From NCBI GenBank assembly GCA_029265085.1, contig JAJUJY010000012.1, forward strand, positions 1-50,105: DNA of 50,105 nt, in the 5' to 3' direction. Below the pieces are notes generated by a model. That model was not told the DNA's origin, searched no databases, and worked only from the letters and a program-made list of their open reading frames with translations. Below are positions 23,615-32,261 of this stretch, piece by piece; position 1 is the stretch's first letter; each line of letters starts with the position of its first letter. Both the position numbers and the translations under genes were made by a program. This DNA comes from Chloroflexota bacterium (GTDB taxonomy: Bacteria > Chloroflexota > Anaerolineae > Anaerolineales > Anaerolineaceae).

Positions 23615-24403
23615 TCAAAGTTTATTAGACAACTTTGCAGATTGATTGAGGGAATAAGAGGTATTGTCGCATGTTAAATTATCAGATGCATTAATTGCAG
23701 ATAGAATAACCAGTGCATCTGTAAATGCCTGTGAATCAGCAGGAAATATATTTAGCACAATGCCCCGATCAATTTCAACTTCTAGAACGAATACTTTTGA
23801 ATTCCATCCTAAAGTATCCGAAATTTCATAAGTTACACCATTATATTTGCCAAGTTGATAAGGAACGTTTTCGCTAATTGTGAGAGAGTTATTACCCTGT
23901 TTTAGGGAATGGTTTTTTTCTGCCAATATCCACTGTTCTATAGTTTGCTCAGGTTCCAACTTTAAGGCGTAAATCTCAATTTTTATACCATTAGGCGGCA
24001 TGTTTTTTGGTTTTCCATGCTCATATTCGATTGAGTCAGGATCATAATTTGAGATATTTATTGAATTTGCGCTAAGATCGCCATACCATCCGGTAGGTAG
24101 TTGGATCGATATGCTTTTTGAGCGATCGATTAAGCAGTCTGGTCCTATATATTTTTTCTTGAGGGTTGAGGCAGGAATCGTTGATTGTTCATTTGGGGCT
24201 GGATATGGAGAGTTTAGTGGATATGTAGGTGTGTGTGTTTTGTTTATATTAGGTGGTGGAGGATAGATTTCTGCTCCTGTTGTTATAACCTTATCATGCC
24301 TATTTCCTTGTAAAAAATTGATTGTTACAACGAAAATTGTCAATAACAATAAAATTATGCTGATTTCGGCAACAACTTTAAATAATTTTATAATTCCTTT
24401 CAT
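23615..24403 (-). CDS. Membrane-anchored secreted protein of unknown function
   Basis: 262 residues. One N-terminal membrane helix (about 12-32, ISIILLLLTIFVVTINF) is followed by a Pro/Thr-rich linker (YPPPPNINKTHTPTYPL...). A globular part covers about 85-250, with SISIQLPTGWYGDLS and YQLGKYNGVTYEISDTLGW. This resembles the PsbP/DUF1795-like fold seen in some secreted bacterial proteins, but that is uncertain. Base composition is clearly more AT-rich than its neighbours, with many AAT/ATA codons, which hints at transfer or relaxed selection. GAGGGG lies just before the ATG. No enzyme motif is visible. Confidence 0.75.
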   Translation of the reverse strand: MKGIIKLFKVVAEISIILLLLTIFVVTINFLQGNRHDKVITTGAEIYPPPPNINKTHTPTYPLNSPYPAPNEQSTIPASTLKKKYIGPDCLIDRSKSISIQLPTGWYGDLSANSINISNYDPDSIEYEHGKPKNMPPNGIKIEIYALKLEPEQTIEQWILAEKNHSLKQGNNSLTISENVPYQLGKYNGVTYEISDTLGWNSKVFVLEVEIDRGIVLNIFPADSQAFTDALVILSAINASDNLTCDNTSYSLNQSAKLSNKL

Positions 24404-24481
24404 CGCCCCTCTTTATCATATTTTTCAAAGGGTACAGTAATAAAATTATAGCAAATTTTGATTCACAATAAGAATAAATCG

Positions 24482-25714
24482 TTATTTCTGCAAAGCAGCG
24501 ATCAGCGCCTGTGGGTCTAAAATTACCCCGAACGAATATTTTTCGCCATTATGATCAACTTGGATTGTTCTACCGGTTTGAAGTGCTGTAGACCAGAACT
24601 CTTGCGGTGTGACATCCGGTTTGACCTGGCAGGCCAGGGCATACATGCCCGCGACGTAAGGGATCGACCAGCTCCAACCACCCTGTCCATAGTAAACATA
24701 ATCTTGTGTTCCGGTTGGGCTTGCAGTTGTGCGGGCATCCATAGGGATGAGTAAGGTTTGATCTAATTTGTACTTGCCGCTATAGAAATTCTTAGCCCAG
24801 AATTGCCCCGGCTGGTATACCTCAAAATTATTTGGGTCATCCTGAAAATTGCGGCCCATTCCATGAAACCGGAAACCATACGTTTCATGGACGCTTGAGC
24901 TAACGACAAAAATCCCGGCATTTTTTGCTTTTTCCACAGCATCGGTTATCTCTTGATACCCGTCTTCTTCAGGCGACCAACCAATCGACATTGATAAGAT
25001 GCGGATTTTCCGTCCTTCCGGTAAGCTTTTGTTGATCTCGATAATGCGCATTACATCTTTTGCCAGGCAGGAAAAATCTCGTTTGGTATCCACGTTTTTG
25101 TGACAACTACCATGGGCGATAAAGTACAGGTCAGCATCCGGGGCAACACCGGCTGTTTTACCGGCTGCTATCGATGCCACTGCTGCGCCGTGCATGGAAG
25201 ATTGGAGCCACCCACCCACAACATCCTCGCCTTCTTCATATACCCTGATTTGATTTACATATTCTTGGTGATCTACAAGTAAAGTCTGGTCGATGATGGC
25301 AATTCCGATCCCTTTGCCGGTAATCCCTTGCTTGTGCAATTCTCGGATACCTAAACCGGGGTCTTTGCCCATCTCCATGACCTGTTCCACAGAAAAACCA
25401 GATGGTAATTTTTCCGGTTGAGGCCATTGGGTTTTACTATCAAAATTGGACAGATTAAGAATATTGATTGATGCGGATAAATTTAAATTTTTTAGATCTG
25501 ATGACCGGAAATCATATCGAAACGGGTCTATTGAGTCTGGATCATGGGCTGGGATTTCGGTGGGATTTGGGTTAATCCAACTGTAATCTATGGGTTCCGG
25601 ATGGCGGGCAATGCGCGCCTCCGGTAAATCAGGTAGCTTTGGTTGGGCTGCGCAAGCACATAACATGGTGATGATGAGCATTACAAAGATGAGAAAACGG
25701 ATCTTACGAAGCAT
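24482..25714 (-). CDS. Subtilisin-like (S8) serine protease lipoprotein with altered oxyanion residue
   Basis: 410 residues. The signal peptide ends in LCAC, so C21 would be lipidated. The catalytic domain (about 130-375) shows D142 in IAIIDQTL, H175 in MHGAAVASIAAG, and S348 in GWSWSIPYVAG, corresponding to GTSxAxPHVAG. The strand that normally ends with the oxyanion Asn (AAAGN) reads VVSSSVH, placing H276 at that position. Activity may be weak or unusual. A ~100-residue propeptide-like region precedes the domain. AGGAGG sits 5 nt before the ATG at 25714, which excludes the longer frame from 25768. It shares the AT-richer composition of the gene downstream. Confidence 0.87.
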   Translation of the reverse strand: MLRKIRFLIFVMLIITMLCACAAQPKLPDLPEARIARHPEPIDYSWINPNPTEIPAHDPDSIDPFRYDFRSSDLKNLNLSASINILNLSNFDSKTQWPQPEKLPSGFSVEQVMEMGKDPGLGIRELHKQGITGKGIGIAIIDQTLLVDHQEYVNQIRVYEEGEDVVGGWLQSSMHGAAVASIAAGKTAGVAPDADLYFIAHGSCHKNVDTKRDFSCLAKDVMRIIEINKSLPEGRKIRILSMSIGWSPEEDGYQEITDAVEKAKNAGIFVVSSSVHETYGFRFHGMGRNFQDDPNNFEVYQPGQFWAKNFYSGKYKLDQTLLIPMDARTTASPTGTQDYVYYGQGGWSWSIPYVAGMYALACQVKPDVTPQEFWSTALQTGRTIQVDHNGEKYSFGVILDPQALIAALQK

Positions 25715-25904
25715 ATATTCCTCCTGAGCTGAAAAGAATAATACGTGTCTTATTGGTTTGTACGACAAACAATAAAAAACGGTAAATACTCAATAATCGA
25801 AGGAGAATGCCATTAAAATTCAATACAAGAAGTAATTATTTAGCTCTCATTTCCCCCTTCGCTATTGCCAATCCTGTGAAAGTAATTCCGGGTAAGCGGT
25901 TAAT

Positions 25905-26432
25905 CTATGCCGACGGCATGTTCTTTATATCTTTCCACCCATAAGCCACTTCAATATACGTTTGTTCGCCAATCTGGATGGGCTTTTCGCGCACGTATTT
26001 TCCACCCATGCGTTCATAGAAGGCGCGGGCGGGGTGATTGTCGCGCAGTACCCAGATAAGCATGTCCGCGCAGCCGTGTTCGTGCAGCCAGTGCGCTGAA
26101 CGGAGCAGCAATTCGCGGCCTGCGCCCTGCCCCTGCGCGGAGGGCAGCAGGTAAACGGCATATAATTCCCCTTGAAAGGCGAGTGTTTCGTCGCGCTGCG
26201 GCCCGCATTGGGAAAACCCCACCACCTTTCTGGTGTCATCTTCCGCCACCAGGGTGAAGTTGTTGGATTCGGTTTGCGCGAGCATGGCTTTCCAGTTGGC
26301 GGTGCGCCGTTCAACGGACAACCCGGCCAGCAAATCGGCAGGCAGGATATCGCGGTACGCGCTTTGCCAGGCGGCCACATGCACCTGTGCAATTGCCTCG
26401 GCATCTTCCAGGGTCGCGGCACGGATTTTCAT
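25905..26432 (-). CDS. GNAT family N-acetyltransferase
   Basis: 175 residues. The full GNAT domain is visible: MKIRAATLEDAEAIAQVHVAAW at the start, VVGFSQCGP, then LYAVYLLPSAQGQGAGRELL, where QGQGAG is the acetyl-CoA pyrophosphate loop (about 105-112). NHPARAFYERMGGKY follows near the C-terminus. The substrate cannot be told. The ATG overlaps the stop of the upstream glycosylase gene by 4 bases (ATGA), so translation is coupled and both are in one transcript. Confidence 0.92.
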   Translation of the reverse strand: MKIRAATLEDAEAIAQVHVAAWQSAYRDILPADLLAGLSVERRTANWKAMLAQTESNNFTLVAEDDTRKVVGFSQCGPQRDETLAFQGELYAVYLLPSAQGQGAGRELLLRSAHWLHEHGCADMLIWVLRDNHPARAFYERMGGKYVREKPIQIGEQTYIEVAYGWKDIKNMPSA

Positions 26433-27049
26433 TCTTCATGCTCCGCAAAGAAGGTTTCCTGGTCTTGCGCAAGAATGCGGAAGCGCCAGGGGATGCTCAA
26501 CCAGGGTTCCGGCGTGCTGTTGATGCCCACTCTGGGACCCAGCACAACCAGCCGCTCCGGAACCGCAATTCCGCGCTCAATCCATAAACCGTTGTTTGGG
26601 TCAGATAAATTTGCGCCGTTCAGTTGGCCGTTGATCCCCAGCGCCTGGCAAACCTTGCCGGGACCGTCGGTCCATTGTTTTTGCGGGGCTTTGCTGCGCC
26701 GGGATGCGATCAAGTCGATGCCTTCGGTGGGGAAGATGGCGCGGATTAATACGGCCGCCGGAAAGCCTTCAGCGCCGGTGACAGCGTTTAACAGCCAGTG
26801 CATGCCGTAGGTGAAATAGACGTAGGCGCGGCCGGCCGGCCCGTACATCACTTCGGTGCGCGGGGTGCGCCCGTTGCGGGCATGGCAGGCCTGGTCTTCT
26901 TCGCCGCGATAGGCCTCGGTTTCGACAATCCAACCAGAAATCCGCGCGCCGTCCAGGTTGCGCACCAGGCGCGCCCCCAGCAGGTCGCGGGCAATCTCAA
27001 CGACTTCTCTGGTGTAGAATGATTCAGGGAGTACAGAATGTGTGAGCAT
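26429..27049 (-). CDS. DNA-3-methyladenine glycosylase (AAG/Mpg family)
   Basis: 206 residues, normal for the family. It removes alkylated purines in base-excision repair. Signs in order: LPESFYTREVVEIARDLLG, GARISGWIVETEAYRG with the catalytic glutamate of VETEAY near residue 52, DQACHARNGRTPR, MYGPAGRAYVYFTYGMHW with the intercalating tyrosine, and DGPGKVCQALGI. The ATG at 27049 has no SD, but TACAAT lies exactly 7 nt upstream on the coding strand, which suggests a leaderless message. It is followed by a coupled GNAT gene. Confidence 0.94.
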   Translation of the reverse strand: MLTHSVLPESFYTREVVEIARDLLGARLVRNLDGARISGWIVETEAYRGEEDQACHARNGRTPRTEVMYGPAGRAYVYFTYGMHWLLNAVTGAEGFPAAVLIRAIFPTEGIDLIASRRSKAPQKQWTDGPGKVCQALGINGQLNGANLSDPNNGLWIERGIAVPERLVVLGPRVGINSTPEPWLSIPWRFRILAQDQETFFAEHEE

Positions 27050-27056
27050 ATCAGCA

Positions 27057-27062
27057 ATTGTA
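27057..27062 (-). promoter_or_regulatory. -10 box placing the transcript start at the glycosylase ATG
   Basis: TACAAT on the minus strand, separated from the ATG at 27049 by 7 nt (TGCTGAT). No SD is present and no good -35 was found. Confidence 0.4.
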
Positions 27063-27233
27063 CAACAAACCCGGCAGGGGAATGCATGGGTGATTTAACT
27101 GGTTTAGACAAATTGGTTACAAAAATTCACCGGAGATGCTTTAAAATTGAAAGAGGGGGAAGTCGTTGGTGAAGTTTGGACAACCGGCCATCGCCAGGCC
27201 GGTGAGTCAAATCCTATTTTTATGAGGTGTCTT

Positions 27234-28676
27234 ATGAAACTACGCGCCGATACCGGTTTGACGTTTGGTGATGTGCTGCTTGTGCCGCGATACTCTTCGA
27301 TCCGCAGCCGCAAAGATGTGGACTCTTCTTCCTGGTTGGCAAAGGGAATCCGGATTAATTTACCGATTATTTCCGCCAATATGGATACCGTAACCGAGGC
27401 AAGCATGGCTATTGCGATGGCCAGGCAGGGCGGCATTGGTATTTTGCACCGCTTTATGAGTATTGAACATCAAGCCGAATTGGTGCGTAAAGTGAAACGG
27501 GCGGAAAGCCTGATTGTGCAGAACCCGATCACGATTCAAATCGATGCCACGGTGGATGACGCGCGCCAGTTGATGGCCGCCGAAGATGTTGGCGGATTGG
27601 TGGTGGTGGATGCCGGGCAGCGCTTGCTTGGGTTGGTGACCTCCCGAGATGTGCTGCTGGCGCCGGATGGCGCTGCGCCGGTTCGTTCAGTGATGACCCC
27701 GCGTGAGCGGTTGGTGGTTGCGACCGCGGAAGAATCCATGGAAGCAGCCCGTGAAAAGTTGTTTGCGCACCGGATTGAGAAGCTGCCGATTGTGAACGGT
27801 GAAGGCCGCCTGGCCGGTTTAATCACCGTGCAAGATATTGTCAAACTGCAAGAAAATTCCATTGCAACCAAAGACGATCTTGGGAGGCTGCGCGTAGGGG
27901 TGGCCGTGGGGGTGCGCTCTGATGATCTCGACCGCGCGGCTGCCTGTGTGGAAGCAGGCGCGGATGTGCTGGTAATTGATATTGCCCACGGCCATTCCGA
28001 GCATACCATCCGCATGCTGGGCAAGTTGAAGCAGACTTTCCCCGGTGTGCCGGTGATTGCCGGAAATGTGGCCACCGGCGAAGGCGTGAAAGAGCTGGCG
28101 GATGCAGGCGCAGATGCGGTCAAAGTGGGCGTAGGCGCCGGGTCGATCTGTATTACCCGCGTGGTGACCGGTTTCGGCGTGCCGCAGTTGACGGCTGTGG
28201 CGGATTGTGCCGAGGTGTCGCATAAGATTGGTGTGCCGATTATTGCGGATGGCGGTTTGCAGACTTCAGGCGACATCACCAAGGCTTTGGCTGCCGGAGC
28301 AAACACAGTCATGTTAGGTTCCATGCTGGCCGGGACGGAAGAAGCGCCGGGCGCGGAAATCGTGCGCCAGGGGCGGCGCTATAAAGTGGTGCGCGGGATG
28401 GCCTCGCTTTCTGCCAATGTGGAACGGCGTAAGCTGGACGAGAACGAGTTCAGCGAGGAAGAATGGAGCGAAGTGATCCCGGAGGGCGTGGAAGCGCTGG
28501 TGCCGTATCGCGGCAAGGTGAAAGATATTTTGGTGCAGTTATTGGGCGGTCTGCGTTCCGGGATGAGCTATGCCGGGGCGCGCACGATTGAAGAACTGTG
28601 GGAGAACGCCGAGTTTATCCGCATCACTTCAGCCGGGCAGAAAGAATCCGGCGCGCACGATGTCAATTTGATCTAA
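27234..28676 (+). CDS. guaB: Inosine-5'-monophosphate dehydrogenase
   Basis: 480 residues. It oxidises IMP to XMP, the committed step of GMP synthesis. Seen: the N-terminal [12 protein letters not shown] and [13 protein letters not shown]; two CBS domains at about 97-210 inserted in the TIM barrel; and the active-site loop GAGSICITR with catalytic C306. [20 protein letters not shown] and the flap region with [22 protein letters not shown] follow. A start at 27147 is open, but GAGGTG lies before the ATG at 27234 and the first residues [11 protein letters not shown] match the family N-terminus. The 157 bp before the next gene hold only an imperfect CAGGT/ACCTG hairpin. Confidence 0.96.
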   Translation: MKLRADTGLTFGDVLLVPRYSSIRSRKDVDSSSWLAKGIRINLPIISANMDTVTEASMAIAMARQGGIGILHRFMSIEHQAELVRKVKRAESLIVQNPITIQIDATVDDARQLMAAEDVGGLVVVDAGQRLLGLVTSRDVLLAPDGAAPVRSVMTPRERLVVATAEESMEAAREKLFAHRIEKLPIVNGEGRLAGLITVQDIVKLQENSIATKDDLGRLRVGVAVGVRSDDLDRAAACVEAGADVLVIDIAHGHSEHTIRMLGKLKQTFPGVPVIAGNVATGEGVKELADAGADAVKVGVGAGSICITRVVTGFGVPQLTAVADCAEVSHKIGVPIIADGGLQTSGDITKALAAGANTVMLGSMLAGTEEAPGAEIVRQGRRYKVVRGMASLSANVERRKLDENEFSEEEWSEVIPEGVEALVPYRGKVKDILVQLLGGLRSGMSYAGARTIEELWENAEFIRITSAGQKESGAHDVNLI

Positions 28677-28835
28677 GCGGTTGAATAACTTGTGCCAGGT
28701 GACACGCGCTTTTGGTGACCTGTGATCTTGTGCGTTTGCCGGGATTTAGTGAATAATTAGATGAGATATTGATTACCGCAGCCGGGGGTGAATTAACCGG
28801 CTGCCAGACCCATCCCATTCTCATGGAGGATTTTC

Positions 28836-30056
28836 ATGACCGAGGTTGTGATCGTTGATGCCATCCGGACCCCTATCGGGGCATTGGGCGGTACCTTATC
28901 CAGCGTGCGCCCGGATGACCTGGCTGCATTGGTGATTAAGACGATAATCGAGCGCAACGCGCTTGACCCGGCGCTGGTGGAAGAAGTGTACCTGGGCTGC
29001 GCCAACCAGACCGGAGAAGACAACCGCAATGTGGCGCGCATGGCTGCCTTGCTGGCTGGTTTGCCGGTGGAGGTTGCCGCGGTGACTTTTAACCGCCTGT
29101 GCGCATCCGGTTTGAACGCGATCAACCAGGCTGCCCGCGCGATCCGCGCCGGGGATGGTGAGGTCTATATTGCCGGCGGCGTGGAAAGCATGTCGCGCGC
29201 ACCGTATTCCTTCCCGAAAGCTGACAAAGCCTTTCCTTTTGGTAATCTGACCGCGTATGATACTGCCCTGGGCTGGCGCTATCCGAACCCAAAGATGGAA
29301 GAAATGTATGGTACGGAAGCAATGGGTGAAACCGCAGAAAATATTGCCGAGATGACCGGCATCACCCGCGCCGAACAGGATGCCTTTGCGGTGCAGAGTC
29401 ACCAGCGGGCAGTGGCGGCGATGGACAGCGGTAAATTTGCCGAAGAAATTGTGCCGGTGCCGATTCCGCAGCGCAAAGGGGACCCGATTTTGGTTGCAGC
29501 GGATGAACGTCCGCGCCGGGATACCTCTGTGGAATCGCTGGCAAAATTGAAACCGGCCTTCCGCAAAGACGGCTCGGTAACGGCTGGCAATTCTTCCGGG
29601 TTGAATGACGGCGCCGCGGCACTGTTATTAATGAGCGCGGAGAAAGCCCAGGCGCTGGGCTTAAAGCCTCTGGTGCGGATTGTTACCGCGGCAGCGGCTG
29701 GTGTGCCGCCGCGTATCATGGGGATTGGTCCTGTCCCGGCAACACGCAAGGCATTGCAGCGTGCGGGTGTTCAGATTGACCAGCTTGGCCTGGTGGAACT
29801 GAACGAAGCCTTTGCGGTGCAGTCTCTGGCGGTAATCCGCGAGTTGGGCATCTCGGAAGAAATCACCAATGTGAACGGTGGTGCGATCGCGCTTGGCCAC
29901 CCGTTGGGCTGTTCCGGTGCGCGGATTATGACGACCCTGGTACACGAGATGCGCCGCCGGGCGGCGCAGATGCCGCGCCCATTCTATGGGTTGGCTACAC
30001 TGTGTGTGGGCGTTGGGCAAGGCGAAGCCATCCTGGTTGAGTGGGTGGGCGGTTAA
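28836..30056 (+). CDS. Acetyl-CoA acetyltransferase (thiolase II family)
   Basis: 406 residues. It condenses or cleaves acyl-CoA. The nucleophile is C89 in [11 protein letters not shown], the second active-site set is [16 protein letters not shown] (His near 355), and the third is the CVGVGQG loop with the general-base cysteine near 391. The domain between ([16 protein letters not shown]) is typical of the degradative beta-ketoadipyl/acetoacetyl-CoA thiolases. It could feed acetyl-CoA pools beside the acyl-CoA decarboxylase and 2-oxoacid oxidoreductase in this window, but the true substrate is open. GGAGG lies 6 nt before the ATG. Confidence 0.94.
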   Translation: MTEVVIVDAIRTPIGALGGTLSSVRPDDLAALVIKTIIERNALDPALVEEVYLGCANQTGEDNRNVARMAALLAGLPVEVAAVTFNRLCASGLNAINQAARAIRAGDGEVYIAGGVESMSRAPYSFPKADKAFPFGNLTAYDTALGWRYPNPKMEEMYGTEAMGETAENIAEMTGITRAEQDAFAVQSHQRAVAAMDSGKFAEEIVPVPIPQRKGDPILVAADERPRRDTSVESLAKLKPAFRKDGSVTAGNSSGLNDGAAALLLMSAEKAQALGLKPLVRIVTAAAAGVPPRIMGIGPVPATRKALQRAGVQIDQLGLVELNEAFAVQSLAVIRELGISEEITNVNGGAIALGHPLGCSGARIMTTLVHEMRRRAAQMPRPFYGLATLCVGVGQGEAILVEWVGG

Positions 30057-30062
30057 ACCCTG

Positions 30063-31061
30063 ATGAAAGTATTGGTCACCGGTTCAACCGGTTTTCTCGG
30101 GGCAGCCTTATGCCGGGCGCTGGTGGAGCGCGGTGACGATGTGCGCGCTTTTCACCGCCCAACCAGCACCTTGCGTATGCTGGCGGATTTGCCTGTAGAA
30201 CATGCCTTGGGCGACCTGACCCAGTCGGAAACGATCGCTGCGGCCATGCAAGGGGTGGACGTGGTTTTCCATGCAGCGGCACTGATGGGCAGCCGCCAAT
30301 CCGGGCGGCAGTATGCAGTGACCGTAGAAGGTACGCGGGCTGTGCTGCGTGCTGCGCTTGAGGCTGGGGTAAAACGGCTGGTGCACACCAGTTCGGTCGC
30401 TTCGCTCGGCGTCCCGGAAATTTCTCGAGACCGGCGCGTACCTTTCGCAGCGGTATTAATGAACGAGGAGAAAACCTGGAATTACCGGCCAGATTACTGG
30501 CCGTACGGATACGCCAAATACCTGGCTGAGCTGGAAGTTCAAAAGTCGGTTTTGGAAGGACTGGATGCCGTCATTGTTAACCCAAGCCTGGTGTTTGGCC
30601 CGGGCGATGTGTACCGCCAGACCAATTCGACGATTGTGCAGGTGGCAAAGCAGCGCGTTCGGGTGTTGACCGAGGGCGGCTGCAATGTGATCCATCTGGC
30701 GGATGTGGTGGCAGGTCATTTGGCCGCATTAGAGCGCGGGCGGCGGGGTGAACGCTATATTCTAGGCGCAGAAAATTTAACCCATGAAGCACTGGTGCGA
30801 AAAATTGCCGCCATTGCCAATGTTGCTCCACCCACCACGATTTTGCCGGGCAGCCTGGTGCGCTCTTTTGCCGGGGTGGCTGGCTTGTTGGAAAATATCC
30901 TTCCTCTACCCATATCGGCTGAATTGCTGCACCTTGCCGGGTATTCTTTCTATTACGATTCAAGCAAAGCGCAAATTGATCTGGGGTTGGGGCCATTCCG
31001 TTCTGCCGATGAGGCTTTGGCAGATGCCTATACCTGGTTTAAAGAAACCGGTGCGCTGTAA
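30063..31061 (+). CDS. NAD-dependent epimerase/dehydratase (extended SDR)
   Basis: 332 residues. The Rossmann nucleotide loop is TGSTGFLGAAL (about 6-16). The catalytic YxxxK is in YGYAKYLAE (about 149-153), with a serine pair in VHTSSVASLG upstream. NPSLVFGPGDVYR follows. The family includes dihydroflavonol-4-reductase-like and sugar-nucleotide enzymes; the substrate is not determinable. It starts 6 nt after the thiolase stop without its own SD, so it is very likely co-transcribed and translationally coupled. It is closed by a strong terminator. Confidence 0.9.
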   Translation: MKVLVTGSTGFLGAALCRALVERGDDVRAFHRPTSTLRMLADLPVEHALGDLTQSETIAAAMQGVDVVFHAAALMGSRQSGRQYAVTVEGTRAVLRAALEAGVKRLVHTSSVASLGVPEISRDRRVPFAAVLMNEEKTWNYRPDYWPYGYAKYLAELEVQKSVLEGLDAVIVNPSLVFGPGDVYRQTNSTIVQVAKQRVRVLTEGGCNVIHLADVVAGHLAALERGRRGERYILGAENLTHEALVRKIAAIANVAPPTTILPGSLVRSFAGVAGLLENILPLPISAELLHLAGYSFYYDSSKAQIDLGLGPFRSADEALADAYTWFKETGAL

Positions 31062-31087
31062 TTCGGATGGAATGCATGTTATGATTG

Positions 31088-31123
31088 TGAGGTCGCCTGT
31101 GAGAAGGTGACCTCATTTTTTTT
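31088..31123 (+). terminator. Rho-independent terminator after the thiolase-epimerase pair
   Basis: TGAGGTCGCCT pairs with AGGTGACCTCA (one mismatch) across a 6-nt loop, followed by eight T. Confidence 0.88.
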
Positions 31124-31144
31124 GAAACCTTTCAGGAATTTGCC

Positions 31145-32209
31145 ATGCCGCAACACGATCTGACCGAACTGCCGTTTGGATTAAAAGGAAAAGTATTCCG
31201 CAGCCCAATGCCGTTCAGCGCGTATGACCCCGAACGGGTGGTGTTGAGTCTGTATCATGCCCAGGGAGTTCATTCCGTATTCGTGCTGCCGGAAGGTGAC
31301 GAAATTATGCACAAAACCGGGCGTGATTTGCTTGCTCAGTATACGGCTGAGGGATTTATGGTAACCCATAACCCGATACCTGATTTTGGCATACCACAGG
31401 ATGCAGACCGCTTTTTGGCCAGCGTGCGGAAAGCTGCCGATGAAGCCAGCCAGGGCAGAAATATCGCTGTGCATTGCCATGCGGGTATTGGCCGGACGGG
31501 GTTGTTTCTTTCGACTCTTGCGCGGATGGTGCTCGGTTTGAGTGCTGATCAGGCAATTCAGTGGGTGCGTATGTATATTCCTGGCGCGGTGGAAATGCCG
31601 GAGCAGATCGAATTTTTGCGTAATCTATCATTGAACGGCCACCAATCTTTTGCCGCAGATGCATTGGATTGGAAATTGATACGTTCGGAGCTGTCTATTT
31701 CCAATGACCGTCTTTCGGTCCGGGCGAACACGTACGAACTGCCGGACGGAAAAACAATCGAGCCGTATTTTCTGTTCGATTTTCCCAATTGGGTAAATGT
31801 TGTGGCACTAACCGTTGATCAGCAGATCGTGTTGGTACGGCAGTACCGTCCAGGGGCACAACGTACCATCCTGGAGATACCGGGCGGCACAATGGACCCG
31901 GAAGATGAATCACCGTTGGTGGCAGCCCAACGCGAGCTGCAGGAAGAGACTGGCTATATTTCTGATCAATTCCTGCCGTTAGGGGTAATCTGGCCGAACC
32001 CGGCCGGGCAGACCAATCTGACCTATTCATTTTTAGCGCTGAATGCCAGGCCGGTGAACTTCACAAACCCGGATGAGACTGAATTTTTGGAAGTTGTATT
32101 AATGCCGTTCGATGAGGCTATTCAGCGGGCACAGCGTGGTGAGTTTTACCAATCGCTGCATGTGACGGCTTTGTTTTACGCACTATCCCATTTGGGACGA
32201 ATTCATTGA
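31145..32209 (+). CDS. Fusion of a Cys-dependent protein phosphatase domain and a Nudix hydrolase
   Basis: 354 residues. The N-terminal ~170 residues form a dual-specificity/tyrosine phosphatase domain: the acid loop PIPDFGIP near residue 79 and the signature HCHAGIGRTG with catalytic C111 and R117. The C-terminal ~180 residues are a Nudix domain of the ADP-ribose pyrophosphatase type. Its box runs from G248 to Y271 with RELQEETGY (metal ligands E267, E268) and one extra residue before the first conserved Glu. A shared single reading frame without stop or frameshift joins the two. One possible logic is hydrolysis of a nucleotide diphosphate compound and then removal of a phosphate, but this is inference. 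AGGA lies 7 nt before the ATG. It stands alone between two terminators. Confidence 0.9.
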   Translation: MPQHDLTELPFGLKGKVFRSPMPFSAYDPERVVLSLYHAQGVHSVFVLPEGDEIMHKTGRDLLAQYTAEGFMVTHNPIPDFGIPQDADRFLASVRKAADEASQGRNIAVHCHAGIGRTGLFLSTLARMVLGLSADQAIQWVRMYIPGAVEMPEQIEFLRNLSLNGHQSFAADALDWKLIRSELSISNDRLSVRANTYELPDGKTIEPYFLFDFPNWVNVVALTVDQQIVLVRQYRPGAQRTILEIPGGTMDPEDESPLVAAQRELQEETGYISDQFLPLGVIWPNPAGQTNLTYSFLALNARPVNFTNPDETEFLEVVLMPFDEAIQRAQRGEFYQSLHVTALFYALSHLGRIH

Positions 32210-32229
32210 TTTCATATAGATTTGCATAA

Positions 32230-32257
32230 ACGGGTGAGCTTTGCTTGCCCGTATTTT
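32230..32257. terminator. Probable terminator between convergent genes
   Basis: ACGGGTGAGC pairs with GCTTGCCCGT (two G-T wobbles) across a 3-nt loop, followed by ATTTTGGTTTT. It lies between the stops of the phosphatase-Nudix gene and the AEC transporter. Confidence 0.6.
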
Positions 32258-32261
32258 GGTT

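Noticed and set aside
25807..25947. Small 46-codon frame after an AAGGAG
   Set aside because: The SD is 1 nt from the ATG, the frame runs into the 3' end of the GNAT gene on the other strand, and the product has no recognisable feature.
28700..28740. Terminator after guaB
   Set aside because: Only CAGGT/ACCTG pair, with no T tract; too weak to call.
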